Source of the DNA: Levilactobacillus brevis
GTDB lineage: Bacteria; Bacillota; Bacilli; Lactobacillales; Lactobacillaceae
Reading direction: 5' to 3'
Assembly: GCA_021383565.1 (NCBI GenBank)
Contig: CP079699.1
Span: 1,240,001 to 1,304,000, forward strand
Length of the DNA stretch: 64,000 nt
Below the pieces are notes generated by a model. That model saw nothing but the letters and a program-made list of their open reading frames with translations, was not told the DNA's origin and ran no database searches. Positions 45,375 through 54,901 of this stretch are shown in pieces. The first letter of the stretch is position 1, and each line of letters begins with the position of its first letter. Both the position numbers and the translations under genes were made by a program.

Positions 45375-45645
45375 ACGGAGGAAAGACGAGTACGTCTAGT
45401 CGGCCTGTCAGTGAGTTGGGACTTAGTGCAAACCCAATCAGTGTTCGACTTCTCGGAATAACACTTTCTTAGTTGCTTCCTGAAACGCCTTGCGCGGTAG
45501 GGTTAGCCGTCAACCGGTACGTTACCATCGGTAGAGTATGTTTGTACTCTAATTGAGCTGGCCCATTTCTAGAGTGGGCAACTTGGGTGGTACCGCGAAA
45601 GTTTTTTCGTCCCTTGATTACACGAGGGATGGAAAAACTTTTTTA
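45375..45645 (+). ncRNA. T-box riboswitch controlling asnA
   Basis: The canonical T-box sequence TGGGTGGTACCGCG lies at 45584-45597. It is followed by a terminator hairpin (arms about 45599-45614 and 45625-45640) and a T-run. Stem I begins near GGAGGAAAGACGAGTACG. An AAC triplet in GGAATAACAC (about 45458-45467) is a plausible Asn specifier, which would fit asnA, but I cannot fold the RNA to prove it. Uncharged tRNA would prevent termination and turn the gene on. Confidence 0.88.
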
Positions 45646-45682
45646 TTTTATCTCGAACCTAAAACCCAAAGGAGATCCGCTT

Positions 45683-46690
45683 ATGCATTTAATTGTGCCC
45701 AAATCATACGATCCTAAATTATCCGTCAAAGAAACCCAAGAAGCTATTCGCTACATCCGCGAAACCTTCCAGGAAGAATTCGGTAAGCAACTGAACCTCT
45801 CCCGGCTCACAGCGCCCATGTTCGTGGAAAAGTCCACGGGGCTAAACGACAACTTGAACGGTGTTGAAAAGCCCGTCTCCTTCACCATGGCCGACATGGG
45901 CGATTCCACGATTGAAATCGTCCACTCCCTCGCCAAGTGGAAGCGCGTGGCCTTAAAGAAGAACGGCTTCAAGATGCACGAAGGCCTCTACACCAACATG
46001 AACGCCATTCGGAAGGACGAGGACTTGGACAACTTCCACTCCGCCTACGTCGACCAGTGGGACTGGGAAAAGGTCATCGCCAAGGACGAACGGACCGAAG
46101 AAACGTTGAAGGCCACCGTCCGGACCATCTTCAAGGTCATCAAGCACATGGAACACGAAGTTTGGTACAAGTTCCCCCAAGCCGTTCACCACTTACCCGA
46201 CGAGATTCACTTCATCACGACTCAAGAATTGGAAGACATGTACCCCGAAATGACGCCCCGCGAACGCGAGAACGCCATCAGCAAGAAACTCGGCTGCGTC
46301 TTCCTCATGAAGATCGGCGGTGCCTTAAAGAGCGGCAAGCGGCATGACGGCCGGGCCCCTGACTACGATGACTGGGAATTAAACGGTGACATTATGTTCT
46401 GGTACGAACCTCTCCAACAGGCGATTGAAATCTCCAGCATGGGGGTTCGGGTCGATGCCGCTTCCATGAAGAAGCAATTGAAGATTGCCCACGCCGAAGA
46501 TCGGCTGAAGCTGCCTTACCACCAAATGATTATGAACGAAGAGCTGCCTTACACCATTGGTGGCGGGATCGGCCAATCCCGGCTATGTATGTTATTACTG
46601 GGTAAGGCCCACGTGGGCGAAGTCCAAACGTCCATCTGGCCGAAAGCCATGATCGACCAATGCGAAGCGGCCAACATTCACTTACTGTAA
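45683..46690 (+). CDS. asnA: Aspartate-ammonia ligase (asparagine synthetase A)
   Basis: 335 residues from ATG 45683 behind AAAGGAG; upstream in-frame codons fall in the T-box terminator. It makes asparagine from aspartate, ammonia and ATP. Family marks: [46 protein letters not shown] and the C-terminal [20 protein letters not shown] class-II-synthetase-like motif. The length is standard. It is expressed alone from the T-box leader. Confidence 0.97.
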   Translation: MHLIVPKSYDPKLSVKETQEAIRYIRETFQEEFGKQLNLSRLTAPMFVEKSTGLNDNLNGVEKPVSFTMADMGDSTIEIVHSLAKWKRVALKKNGFKMHEGLYTNMNAIRKDEDLDNFHSAYVDQWDWEKVIAKDERTEETLKATVRTIFKVIKHMEHEVWYKFPQAVHHLPDEIHFITTQELEDMYPEMTPRERENAISKKLGCVFLMKIGGALKSGKRHDGRAPDYDDWELNGDIMFWYEPLQQAIEISSMGVRVDAASMKKQLKIAHAEDRLKLPYHQMIMNEELPYTIGGGIGQSRLCMLLLGKAHVGEVQTSIWPKAMIDQCEAANIHLL

Positions 46691-46714
46691 GCTAATCAGT
46701 TAAATAGAAGCTAA

Positions 46715-46765
46715 AAGCGTCATTCGTTAGACTGGGGGAATTCCTCGGTACTGCGAATGGCGCTT
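46715..46765. terminator. Hairpin between convergent asnA and the Panacea gene
   Basis: A 12-bp stem with one G-U pair (46715-46726 with 46754-46765). TTTT follows on the minus strand. Probably serves both converging genes. Confidence 0.6.
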
Positions 46766-46787
46766 CTTGGTGTCACTTGTTAAATTA

Positions 46788-47264
46788 CTAATCCGTTTTA
46801 ATGCGAGCAATGACTTTATCTTTAAAGTAGTCTTCCATGGCCGTCATCTCGATGACGTGACCGGGCAGCGTCTCCGCCCACGGCTGATCGCACTGGACCT
46901 GTTCCATGAGCTCGACGGCGGAGAGGTTGCCGAAAGTCTGCCAAACACACGCGAGAATCGCCTGAAACTGTTGAATCCCCGTCAGGTAATCGTAGTCCGC
47001 CTGGTCATCGGCACTGATCTGACCGACGATTCCCGTCTGTCCAGCATACCGGGCCTCGACCGCGGGAATCATGACGCCGCGTTCGCCGGCCACCAACTCA
47101 TCAGAAAATGCCTGAATGCCATAGACCACGACACAGATGCCCTGCACGTAATACAGCAACTGTGTCACCTTGCTCCGACTAAGCTCATCCGCGTCCAAGT
47201 CCTGCATCTGCTGCAAGCTCTTGACCCGAAACCAATTGACTATTTGATCGATATCGTTGTTCAT
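46788..47264 (-). CDS. Stand-alone Panacea/DUF4065-like protein
   Basis: 158 residues from ATG 47264 behind GGAGG. The core SKVTQLLYYVQGICVVVYGI with the segment AFSDELVAGERGVMIPAVEA matches the Panacea (SocA-like, DUF4065) pattern of L-L-Y-Y-x-Q/A, y-G, F and G-P/V. No HTH or toxin gene is fused or adjacent. It shares its layout with the next gene upstream, IVNWFRVKS against MVNWLRVQS, so the two are tandem paralogs. It may be an orphan antitoxin or a chaperone-like binder; the true function is unknown. Confidence 0.7.
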   Translation of the reverse strand: MNNDIDQIVNWFRVKSLQQMQDLDADELSRSKVTQLLYYVQGICVVVYGIQAFSDELVAGERGVMIPAVEARYAGQTGIVGQISADDQADYDYLTGIQQFQAILACVWQTFGNLSAVELMEQVQCDQPWAETLPGHVIEMTAMEDYFKDKVIARIKTD

Positions 47265-47455
47265 GTCGGACCTCCTTGGAAAGCCTTCCCATCAACTCCG
47301 TCTACTCGTCTTGCCTAGCCCCATGATAACAAGCGCGTACGCGAGACACAACCCAAATCATACGCACCCTATGAGCTATCTGGGGACTAAACGACTCGGA
47401 CCTAAATGGATTCATTGACTAGGCTTCAAGGTAGCGTAGGTCATTCAATAGGCTG

Positions 47456-47974
47456 CTATGACACCGGTTCAACGTGAACGGCATCCACTACGGGATCATC
47501 GACGGTTGCCTGGGGAAATTCTACGATATCGGTCTGAAAGTAAGCCGTTAGTCGGTCTAAATCAATTGCCTGCCCCACCTTGGTCTCCTGACACGGTTTC
47601 TCCTGCAACATCTGCTGGCGAAGTTCAATCGTCGACATGTCCCCGTAGGCCAGCCAGACCGCGTGGAGCACATCCAATAGTTGGGGCTGATGGTCTTCGA
47701 TATACATATCATCGGCCCAGGCCTTCTTGCCAATCTTACCCACAATCCGAATGCGATCGCGGTATTTGTGCTGGATTGCCGCCACGACCGGCCCGTTCTT
47801 TTCAATCACGATGGCGTCCTTAAAAGCCGGCACGCCGTACATCGCCAGATACGTGCCTTGAATGTAATAGAGTAAGGCCATCGCCTTCCATTGCGTGAGC
47901 TCTTCGGCGCCGTACATCCCCATCTGCGCCTCGCTTTGTACCCGTAACCAATTGACCATCCGTTTAACTTTCAC
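47456..47974 (-). CDS. Stand-alone Panacea/DUF4065-like protein, paralog of the next gene
   Basis: 172 residues from ATG 47974 with an SD-like AGGGGACGAGGA 5-16 bases before the ATG. It begins MKVKRMVNWLRVQSEAQ, then has WKAMALLYYIQGTYLAMYGV, AFKDAIVIEKNGPVVAAIQH and LLDVLHAVWLAYGDMSTIEL; the order of motifs equals that in the 46788-47264 protein. A basic N-terminus and an acidic C-terminal tail (VDDPVVDAVHVEPVS) differ between them. No toxin gene is visible in the flanks; the nearest are ktrA and asnA. Confidence 0.7.
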   Translation of the reverse strand: MKVKRMVNWLRVQSEAQMGMYGAEELTQWKAMALLYYIQGTYLAMYGVPAFKDAIVIEKNGPVVAAIQHKYRDRIRIVGKIGKKAWADDMYIEDHQPQLLDVLHAVWLAYGDMSTIELRQQMLQEKPCQETKVGQAIDLDRLTAYFQTDIVEFPQATVDDPVVDAVHVEPVS

Positions 47975-48091
47975 GAGTTCCTCGTCCCCTTTTGTCAGTT
48001 AACTTCTAGTGGTCTAACCATACCAAGCCGACTCCGGAAATTCAATCACAATCGTACCCACCCTCTGAGAGGTTTAATGGGCAGACAAATA

Positions 48092-48118
48092 GAGCACCTA
48101 TCTGTTCGACAGGTGCTC
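48092..48118 (-). terminator. Terminator downstream of ktrA
   Basis: GAGCACCT (48092-48099) pairs with AGGTGCTC (48111-48118) around 11 bases. Short T-rich sequence flanks both sides. Confidence 0.6.
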
Positions 48119-48226
48119 ACTTTTGGCTTGTTTCTGCTTAGAAACGGCGTCAGATCAGCGTTTCAAAATTAGCAGGCTTTATTGATTGCAATCTCGAAAA
48201 ATTTCGGTATAGTCGTGAACTAAGCC

Positions 48227-48889
48227 CTATTTCTTCAGCGCCTCGTCCAAGGCCTCCACGTGCTCAATGGGCCCGACCACCGTCAAGACGTCGTGTAGCT
48301 GGACCATGTCGGTCGGCTGCGGCGAGATGTTAATCTTCTGGCCGTGCTGAATGGCGATGATCGTTAGGTCGAAGCGTTTGCGCAGATTCAGGTCAATCAA
48401 ATTCTGGTTGACGAAGGTCGGGTCGGTGATGACCACCTCGGCCAGTGTGTATTTATCACTCAAGTCAATAAAATTCAAAATATGGTTGGAGAGGAGCTTG
48501 CGGACAATACTATGCCCCATATCACGTTCGGGGAAGATCACCTGATCGGCACCCACGCGCTTAAGCACGCGGCCGTGGTCACTGGTTTCGGCCTTAGCGA
48601 TCACCTTTTCGGCGCCCAGTTCCTTAGCCAACATGGTCGTCAGAATGCTGGCCTCCATGTTGTTCCCAATTCCCACAATCACGTAGTCAAAGGTATCGAT
48701 GTTTAATTCCCGCAGAACCTCTTCGTCGCGCGTATCGGCCACCAATGTCTGGGTGGCGATCTCCGTCATTTCATTGACGGGCGCCTCCTGAACATCCACG
48801 GCAAGCACGTCTTGGTGGGTCTCAGCGATCGTTTCCACCACACTCTGTCCAAATCGGCCGAGGCCCAACACTGCAAAACTTTTTTTCAT
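48227..48889 (-). CDS. ktrA: KtrA-type potassium uptake regulatory (RCK) protein
   Basis: 220 residues from ATG 48889 behind AAGGAG. The TrkA-N/RCK fold starts FAVLGLGRFGQSVVETIAET, a dinucleotide-binding G-x-G-x-x-G. FDYVIVGIGNNMEASILTTM follows. The second part is a TrkA-C domain (about 140-220). It forms an octameric gating ring on KtrB and binds ATP/ADP and c-di-AMP in relatives. It follows the ktrB gene by 12 bases; the pair makes a sodium-dependent K+ uptake system. Confidence 0.92.
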   Translation of the reverse strand: MKKSFAVLGLGRFGQSVVETIAETHQDVLAVDVQEAPVNEMTEIATQTLVADTRDEEVLRELNIDTFDYVIVGIGNNMEASILTTMLAKELGAEKVIAKAETSDHGRVLKRVGADQVIFPERDMGHSIVRKLLSNHILNFIDLSDKYTLAEVVITDPTFVNQNLIDLNLRKRFDLTIIAIQHGQKINISPQPTDMVQLHDVLTVVGPIEHVEALDEALKK

Positions 48890-48901
48890 CTTTCAGACTC
48901 C

Positions 48902-50266
48902 TTAACCAATTAAGATATTTTCTTCCGGATAACGAATCAGGTTTTTCTTCACTTGGCGCCGCGACAGCGTGTAGAGCGTGGTGAAGATGCCGACCCGGCC
49001 GATGAACATTAATAGCATAATAACAATCTTGCCAATCACCGTCAGATGCGGCGTTAACCCCAGGCTTAACCCCACGGTGCCAAAGGCCGACAGCACTTCG
49101 AACACGATGTATTCCAGACCGAAGTTTTGCGGAATCTTTTCCGTCTGGGTCAGCACCAGCGTGGCCAAGGCAATCACGACACTCGCCATGAAGATGAGTA
49201 GCAGCGCCCGACTCACATTAGCCTGACTGAAGCGGCGGTGCGCAAACTCGGCGTCCTTCTTCCCCCGCAACTGCGCGATGCTCTGAATCATCAGCACGCC
49301 AAACGTCGTGGTCTTAATCCCCCCGGCGGTCGACCCCGGCGTCCCACCGATGAACATCAGAATCATAATCAGAAAAATACTGCCGGGATGTAACTCACTG
49401 GTCGGTAGCGAGACCAGCCCCGCCGTCCGCGGCGTCACACTCAGGAATAACGTGTTGATCGTCCGGTTGAACCAGGATGTCCCCTTAGGGAGTAGGCTCA
49501 AGTCGCGTTCCGTCACCAGCAGGATGACAAAGCCAATCACGAACAGCGACAGTGTAGTCACCAGCGTGAGCTTGGAGTTTAGCGTCAGGCGTTTACGCTC
49601 ATGAAAAAGTAGCAGATCGCGCCAGACCAGGAAGCCTAGCCCCCCGGCCACAATCAGTAGCGTCGTCACCAGCAGCATGTAGGAGTCATCGCGGAAGCCC
49701 ATGAGGCTATTGCCGAAGACATCGAAGCCCGCGTTACAAAACGACATGACGGAGTGGAACAGCGACACATAGATGCCCTGCGACCACCCGTAACGCGGGA
49801 TAAAATCAAAGGAAAACAGAATCATCCCCGCCACCTGAAACAGCGCCGACAGGACAATGACGTAACGCATGACACTCTTGGTATCGTGCAGATGCTCCAG
49901 ATTCAGCGATTCCTTGACCATCAGCTGCGTGGACAGGTTCAGGTGCCGCCGCATCACGTTAAACAGCAGTACCGCAAACGTCATGTATCCCAGCGCCCCA
50001 ATCTCGGTCATGATCATGATGGCCACCTGGCCGAACGGCGTCCAGGTCTCCGCGGTGTTGACCACGGTCAGCCCAGTAATGCAGGTTGCCGAGGTCGCCG
50101 TAAACAAGGCATTAATAAAGGAAACGGGCGCATCGCGATAAGTGGCCACCGGCAAGCTTAACAGCAACGTCCCGACCGCAATAATCAAAATGAAGCCCAT
50201 AACCATTTTTTTAGAGAGTGTATTTAAAAATAAATCATAAAACTTTGAATGTCGAATTTTATCCAT
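48902..50266 (-). CDS. ktrB: KtrB-type potassium uptake membrane subunit (TrkH family)
   Basis: 454 residues from ATG 50266 behind AAGGG; a second ATG ten codons earlier is possible. Four M1-P-M2 repeats can be traced, with filter-like segments ATSATCITGLTVV, CNAGFDVFGNSLMGF, GGTPGSTAGGIKTTTFGVL and EVLSAFGTVGLSLGLTP, each bearing the conserved filter Gly. It transports K+ through the membrane and is gated by KtrA. Confidence 0.93.
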   Translation of the reverse strand: MDKIRHSKFYDLFLNTLSKKMVMGFILIIAVGTLLLSLPVATYRDAPVSFINALFTATSATCITGLTVVNTAETWTPFGQVAIMIMTEIGALGYMTFAVLLFNVMRRHLNLSTQLMVKESLNLEHLHDTKSVMRYVIVLSALFQVAGMILFSFDFIPRYGWSQGIYVSLFHSVMSFCNAGFDVFGNSLMGFRDDSYMLLVTTLLIVAGGLGFLVWRDLLLFHERKRLTLNSKLTLVTTLSLFVIGFVILLVTERDLSLLPKGTSWFNRTINTLFLSVTPRTAGLVSLPTSELHPGSIFLIMILMFIGGTPGSTAGGIKTTTFGVLMIQSIAQLRGKKDAEFAHRRFSQANVSRALLLIFMASVVIALATLVLTQTEKIPQNFGLEYIVFEVLSAFGTVGLSLGLTPHLTVIGKIVIMLLMFIGRVGIFTTLYTLSRRQVKKNLIRYPEENILIG

Positions 50267-50354
50267 GATTGTCCCTTGCCTCGTATCAGTATCCATTCCC
50301 CCAGTCTAAGACAACCTCTGGGGGAAAACAACACCTAATCCCGGGGAAAATTGA

Positions 50355-50416
50355 AAAACTCATAGCGGACCAGCCTAGTCGGAAAAGATTCTGACCGAGA
50401 CGCCCGCTATGAGTTT
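50355..50416 (-). terminator. Terminator of the SDR gene
   Basis: A 13-bp stem (about 50356-50368 with 50404-50416) has a long, partly structured loop. On the minus strand TTTT follows (50358-50355). Confidence 0.65.
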
Positions 50417-50452
50417 CATCTTACGATTTAATCGGTTATCACACTTCTAAGT

Positions 50453-51193
50453 CTATGGCGTGGTTAAGCCGCCATCAACGACAAACTCTTGTCCGGTTGC
50501 GTAACTAGCTTCGTCGGAGGCCAAGAAGCTGACCATGTTGGCTAATTCGGCTGGCCGACCCACTCGACCCATTGGAATAGCCGATTCGGTAGCCTTTAAG
50601 GATTCTTCACTCGTCGTATCCAGAATCGGCGTCTTAATCACGCCAGGGTGAACCGAGTTAACCCGCACGCCATACTTAGTAAATTCGAGTGCAGCGCCCT
50701 TGCTCATTCCCCGAACAGCCCACTTGCTGGAAACGTAGCCACTCAAGTCAGCGAAGCCGGCCATCCCAGCAACTGAGGAAATGTTGATAATTGAGCCGTT
50801 ACCATTTTTCTTAAGTGAAGGTAACGTGTACTTCATTCCGTAGAAGACACCGTATTGGTTAATCTTGACGACCTTGTCGTAATCGGCAACCGAAACGTCT
50901 TCAATTGAACTTTGGATCGCAATCCCAGCGTTATTGACCAAGATGTCAAACGATGTGGAAAAATGCTGTTCACCTTCACTAACCACCTTTGGCCAGGCCT
51001 CAGCGTCAGACACATCTTGTTTAATGAAGTAAGCATTCTCACCTAATTGGTCTTGGATCTTTTGACCGGCTTCCACGTTCCGGCCGGTGAAGACAACCTT
51101 AGCCCCATTGTTAATGAAGTTTTCGACGATTGCCGTTCCAATCCCACTTGTGCCACCGGTCACTAATGCTGTCTTACCTGATAAATCTGCCAT
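50453..51193 (-). CDS. Short-chain dehydrogenase/reductase, related to R-specific alcohol dehydrogenases
   Basis: 246 residues from ATG 51193 after GGAGG. A classical SDR: cofactor motif VTGGTSGIGTAIVENFINNG, ILVNNAGIAIQSS, and catalytic Ser in INISSVAGMAG with Tyr/Lys in YVSSKWAVRGM. The C-terminus GQEFVVDGGLTTP resembles the R-specific alcohol dehydrogenase of lactobacilli. Arg at the end of beta-2 (FTGRNVE) hints at NADPH use. Substrate unknown. It is a single gene with its own promoter and terminator. Confidence 0.9.
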   Translation of the reverse strand: MADLSGKTALVTGGTSGIGTAIVENFINNGAKVVFTGRNVEAGQKIQDQLGENAYFIKQDVSDAEAWPKVVSEGEQHFSTSFDILVNNAGIAIQSSIEDVSVADYDKVVKINQYGVFYGMKYTLPSLKKNGNGSIINISSVAGMAGFADLSGYVSSKWAVRGMSKGAALEFTKYGVRVNSVHPGVIKTPILDTTSEESLKATESAIPMGRVGRPAELANMVSFLASDEASYATGQEFVVDGGLTTP

Positions 51194-51243
51194 TCGATTA
51201 CCTCCACAAATCCTTATTTAGTCACAAATAAGCTAGTCAATCC

Positions 51244-51273
51244 ATCATATTTATAAAGTGAATTTACTAACAA
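51244..51273 (-). promoter_or_regulatory. Promoter of the SDR gene
   Basis: On the minus strand, -35 TTGTTA (51273-51268) and -10 TATGAT (51249-51244) have an 18-base spacer. Confidence 0.6.
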
Positions 51274-51384
51274 GCACAAGATTATTCTAGCACAACATTC
51301 ATAAACTGACTGACGGAAATGACAATTTAAGCAGATTTGTCCACGATGAACAATGCCAAGTAGTTGGCAAAATCCTCTCCAAAC

Positions 51385-51414
51385 AAAAAATCCCCACCGC
51401 AATGGTGAGGATTT
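51385..51414 (-). terminator. Terminator of the ribosomal protein superoperon (after rpsI)
   Basis: An 11-bp stem with one G-U pair (51388-51398 with 51404-51414) has a 5-base loop. T6 follows on the minus strand (51390-51385). Confidence 0.88.
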
Positions 51415-51436
51415 CCCAATAGATAATATCGAAATA

Positions 51437-51829
51437 TTAACGCTTGGAGAATTGTGAAGCCTTACGTGCCTTCTTGAGACCTGGCTTCTTCCGTTCTTTC
51501 ATCCGGGCGTCACGAGTCAAGAGACCCGCACGCTTCAATGGGCCACGGAAATCTGGGTCAACTTCGAGCAATGCCCGAGCGATCCCATGACGAGTTGCGC
51601 CGGCTTGGCCGGAGAAACCGCCACCACGAACAGTAACTAATGCATCGTAGTTACCGAGCGTTTCCGTAACGTTGAATGGTTGTAAAACAACTTCACGAAT
51701 ACTTGCGAATGGAATGTAGTCTTCGATTGCCTTGTTGTTCATAACAATCTTACCTGAGCCGGGTACTAAACGTACACGTGCAGAGGAGTTTTTACGACGG
51801 CCAGTGCCGCGATATTGAACTTGTGCCAA
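51437..51829 (-). CDS. rpsI: 30S ribosomal protein S9
   Basis: 130 residues. It opens [24 protein letters not shown] and ends in the [12 protein letters not shown] tail whose last Lys-Arg reaches the P-site tRNA. Last gene of the unit, 13 bases after rplM, followed by a strong terminator. Confidence 0.98.
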   Translation of the reverse strand: MAQVQYRGTGRRKNSSARVRLVPGSGKIVMNNKAIEDYIPFASIREVVLQPFNVTETLGNYDALVTVRGGGFSGQAGATRHGIARALLEVDPDFRGPLKRAGLLTRDARMKERKKPGLKKARKASQFSKR

Positions 51830-51842
51830 TTTGGTTTCCTCC

Positions 51843-52286
51843 TTAGATTAGGTTAGTAATGTCTAATACTTCTGGCTTTTGTGCTTCGTGCTTGTGGTCT
51901 GCACCAGCGTACACGTGAAGCTTCAATGCCATGTGGTGACCTAAGGAGTTCTTAGGGAGCATACCTTGAACAGAAGTTTCGATCAATTTTTCTGGGTTTT
52001 GATCCCGGAAGTTACCAGCAGTCCGTGACTTCAAGCCACCAGCGAAACCAGTGTGGTGGTAGTAAATCTTGTCGGCTGCCTTACGGCCAGTTAAAGCGAC
52101 TTTTTCAGCGTTGATGACGATTACGTTATCACCAGTGTCCACGTTAGGGGTGAACGTTGGCTTGTTCTTACCACGTAATACAGAAGCAACGACTGAAGCA
52201 AGACGACCTAAGCTAACATCAGTTGCGTCGACGATGTACCATTTGCGGTCAACATCGTTGGGTTTTGCCATATAAGTTGTACGCAC
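51843..52286 (-). CDS. rplM: 50S ribosomal protein L13
   Basis: 147 residues from GTG 52286, eight bases after GGAGG; the open frame continues to 52421 but that part has no SD and lies in the leader. [20 protein letters not shown] and the following LGRLASVVA are diagnostic. Cotranscribed with rpsI, as almost everywhere in bacteria. Confidence 0.97.
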   Translation of the reverse strand: MRTTYMAKPNDVDRKWYIVDATDVSLGRLASVVASVLRGKNKPTFTPNVDTGDNVIVINAEKVALTGRKAADKIYYHHTGFAGGLKSRTAGNFRDQNPEKLIETSVQGMLPKNSLGHHMALKLHVYAGADHKHEAQKPEVLDITNLI

Positions 52287-52348
52287 GTTAAATTCCTCCA
52301 TAAATCTGTGTTTGTCTGACACCAAGTAAACTTTCCGGGGCTTATCGT

Positions 52349-52413
52349 GGGGCAAACAATACCAACAACCATAATACAAAGTTTTCACCATAAAGTCAAT
52401 GATTGTTTGCCCC
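52349..52413 (-). promoter_or_regulatory. Hairpin in the truA-rplM gap (possible L13 leader)
   Basis: GGGGCAAACAAT (52349-52360) and ATTGTTTGCCCC (52402-52413) are perfect 12-base arms enclosing about 40 bases, in the gap before rplM. Firmicutes often carry a structured L13 leader here that may feed back on expression. No T-run follows, so a plain terminator is less likely. Confidence 0.5.
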
Positions 52414-52423
52414 TTAACCAAAA

Positions 52424-53221
52424 TTACCGCTGGTGTTGCGGCAATTTTGTCGGATGCGCCGGGTCCTCGCCTTGATAATAGACATGTTTCAAGTATAATC
52501 CCGCGGCTGGAACCGTTCGTCTGGCCTGCCGGCGGTCTTTCACTTCATATAGCCGTAAAATATCATGCACCGGCCGCGTCCCCGCGCCAATCTCGACGAG
52601 TACGCCGACCATGATCCGGACCTGATTGTACATGAAGCCATTACCGTAAAATTCGAAGACCAATTCGTTGTTGGTCTGGTCGATATGGCACGTGGCCTCG
52701 TAAATCGTCCGCACAAAGGTCCTGGTCTGAGCCCCAGAGGCCACGAAACTGGTAAAATCGTGTTCTCCGACCAGATCGCCCAGTGCCTGATTAATCTTAC
52801 CTAAATCCACCGGAAACTTCCAGTGCCCCGTATAATTGCGTTTAAAGGGATTCCGAAATTCACCCAGATCCATCCGATACAGGTAGCGCTTGCCGGAAAC
52901 ATCGTACCGGGCGTGGAAGGTGCTGGCGACCTCCTCGACCTTCAAGACCTCCATATCCATCGGTAGCATGCTGTTTAAGCCCTTACGCATACTCTCCGCA
53001 GGAATGATGAAGGGAAAGTCGAAGTGGGCCACTTGCGCCAACGCATGGACGCCCGCATCGGTCCGCCCCGACCCGTAGATCACGATGGCTGGTTCGGGAT
53101 TCTTCGCCATCTTATTGACGACCTGAGTCAGCACGCTCTCCACGGTCCGCTTATGGGGTTGCCGCTGAAAGCCGGCAAAGTTGGTACCATCATACATAAA
53201 AGTTACTTTATAACGTTGCAT
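52424..53221 (-). CDS. truA: tRNA pseudouridine(38-40) synthase TruA
   Basis: 265 residues from ATG 53221 ([21 protein letters not shown]) behind AGGAGG. It converts uridines 38-40 of the tRNA anticodon arm to pseudouridine. The catalytic Asp sits in [20 protein letters not shown]. The second domain shows [15 protein letters not shown]. It lies 8 bases after ecfT, in the order ecfA1-ecfA2-ecfT-truA-rplM-rpsI standard for Bacilli. Confidence 0.97.
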   Translation of the reverse strand: MQRYKVTFMYDGTNFAGFQRQPHKRTVESVLTQVVNKMAKNPEPAIVIYGSGRTDAGVHALAQVAHFDFPFIIPAESMRKGLNSMLPMDMEVLKVEEVASTFHARYDVSGKRYLYRMDLGEFRNPFKRNYTGHWKFPVDLGKINQALGDLVGEHDFTSFVASGAQTRTFVRTIYEATCHIDQTNNELVFEFYGNGFMYNQVRIMVGVLVEIGAGTRPVHDILRLYEVKDRRQARRTVPAAGLYLKHVYYQGEDPAHPTKLPQHQR

Positions 53222-53229
53222 CTTTCCTC

Positions 53230-54030
53230 CTACCACCGACGAGTTGCTAATATGGCGGCCAATACCGCCACGAAAATCAGCCAAGTCACCGTATCTCGCC
53301 GTTGCCAAGTTAAGATTCGATACTGGCTACGGTGCTCGCTGTCTTGATAGCCGCGTGCTTCCATCGCCGTCGACAGCTCCTCGGCTCGGTTGAAGGCGCT
53401 CATGAATAGCGGCACCATCAAGGGAATCAGCGATTTAGCCTGCTTTAACAAGCCACCTTCGCCAAAGTCCACGCCCCGAGCACGCTGGGCATTCATAATC
53501 TTAGTGGCCTCATCCATCAGCGTCGGTACGAACCGCAAGGCAATCGACAGCATCATCGCCAGCGTATCCACCGGCACGCGAACCCACCGCAAGGGCTTCA
53601 TCAGCGACGCCAACCCAGTGGCGATATCCAGTGGCTGCGTCGACAACGTCAGTAGCGTCGACATCATGATGATTAACAGGAAACGAATGAAGATGTAGCC
53701 GGAGTTAATCAGGCCAAACTGGGTGATATTGATAAACGCCCAGTGGAAGTACACGTGGCCCCCGACCGGACTGAACAGCAGCTGCAGGACCACGGTGAAG
53801 ATAATCAGCCACAGCAACGGCCGTATCCCCCGCAGAAAGAAGCCCAGACTGATCTTCGACGCCAGAATAGCGCCCACCGTAAAGGCGATGATCAGCAGGT
53901 AACTCACCGGGTTATTGGCCATGAAGACCAACACGATATAGCAGAAGCTCAACATGAGTTTATTTCGCGGGTCCAGGTGGTGAACCACCGAGTCCAGGGG
54001 CAGATAGCGCCCAAAGATAAACTTAGACAT
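53230..54030 (-). CDS. ecfT: Shared ECF transporter T component
   Basis: 266 residues from ATG 54030 ([20 protein letters not shown]) behind AGAGGGGGA. The family start ends [20 protein letters not shown]. The coupling motifs are [11 protein letters not shown] and [10 protein letters not shown]. It joins interchangeable S components for several vitamins to the EcfA1-EcfA2 ATPases. It overlaps ecfA2 by 8 bases. Confidence 0.96.
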   Translation of the reverse strand: MSKFIFGRYLPLDSVVHHLDPRNKLMLSFCYIVLVFMANNPVSYLLIIAFTVGAILASKISLGFFLRGIRPLLWLIIFTVVLQLLFSPVGGHVYFHWAFINITQFGLINSGYIFIRFLLIIMMSTLLTLSTQPLDIATGLASLMKPLRWVRVPVDTLAMMLSIALRFVPTLMDEATKIMNAQRARGVDFGEGGLLKQAKSLIPLMVPLFMSAFNRAEELSTAMEARGYQDSEHRSQYRILTWQRRDTVTWLIFVAVLAAILATRRW

Positions 54031-54901
54031 GGGCGTCCCCCTCTCCCGGCCAACGTGCCGCCAAGTCATCGGCCAATTGCTCGGCGGTCAACGGCAGGCG
54101 ATCAAAGGATACCCCCCGGTCGGCCAATCGCTGGGCGAACTGCGCCGCTCGCGGCATGTCCAGCTGGTTGGCCTGTAGCCACGCAGCATCACTGAAGACG
54201 TCTTGGGGCGTGCCGAATTTAACCAGCTTCCCCGCACGCATCACGGCGACCTGTTCGGCGTATTGGGCCACGTCTTCCATCTGGTGAGTCACCAGCACGA
54301 TGCTCAGCCCCTGCTCCCGGTGCAAGCGAGCGAAGAGGTTCATCATCTCCTGACGGCCTTGCGGGTCCAAACCGGCCGTGGGCTCATCCAGGACCAACAC
54401 CTGCGGCCGCATCGCCAAGACGCCGGCGATGGCCACCCGGCGCATCTGCCCCCCGGACAGTTCAAACGGTGAACGCTCGGCATAACTACTGTCGAGGCCG
54501 ACCGTCTGCAGCATGGCATCGGCTAATTTATTCGCGTCGGCCGCACCCATCCCGAAGTTACGCGGGCCAAAGGCGATATCCTGCCGAATTGTTTCCTCAA
54601 AGAGCTGGCTCTCGGGGAACTGAAAGACCATGCCGACGTGTTGCCGGAGTGGCTTGAGGTCGGCGTTGGTGGTCTTCGGCGTAATCGTGAAGTCATCCAC
54701 CGTGATCTGGCCGCTCGTGGGTTTCAACAGGGCATTGATCTGCTGAATCAGCGTGGACTTCCCACTACCGGTGTGCCCGACAATCGCCAGGTAGCTATGG
54801 TCCGGCACGTGGAAGGACACGTCGTCAACGGCAGAAGTCGCCATGGGCGTGCCCGCCTGGTAGGTATAGCTTACGTGTTCGAAAGTGATTGCCACAGCCA
54901 T
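54023..54901 (-). CDS. ecfA2: Shared ECF transporter ATPase EcfA2
   Basis: 292 residues from ATG 54901. Walker [22 protein letters not shown]-loop [14 protein letters not shown], signature [20 protein letters not shown] and Walker [17 protein letters not shown] are all intact. Together with EcfA1 it hydrolyses ATP to drive vitamin uptake. The start lies inside the 3' end of ecfA1 (31-base overlap), so the two are translationally coupled. Confidence 0.96.
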   Translation of the reverse strand: MAVAITFEHVSYTYQAGTPMATSAVDDVSFHVPDHSYLAIVGHTGSGKSTLIQQINALLKPTSGQITVDDFTITPKTTNADLKPLRQHVGMVFQFPESQLFEETIRQDIAFGPRNFGMGAADANKLADAMLQTVGLDSSYAERSPFELSGGQMRRVAIAGVLAMRPQVLVLDEPTAGLDPQGRQEMMNLFARLHREQGLSIVLVTHQMEDVAQYAEQVAVMRAGKLVKFGTPQDVFSDAAWLQANQLDMPRAAQFAQRLADRGVSFDRLPLTAEQLADDLAARWPGEGDAHV

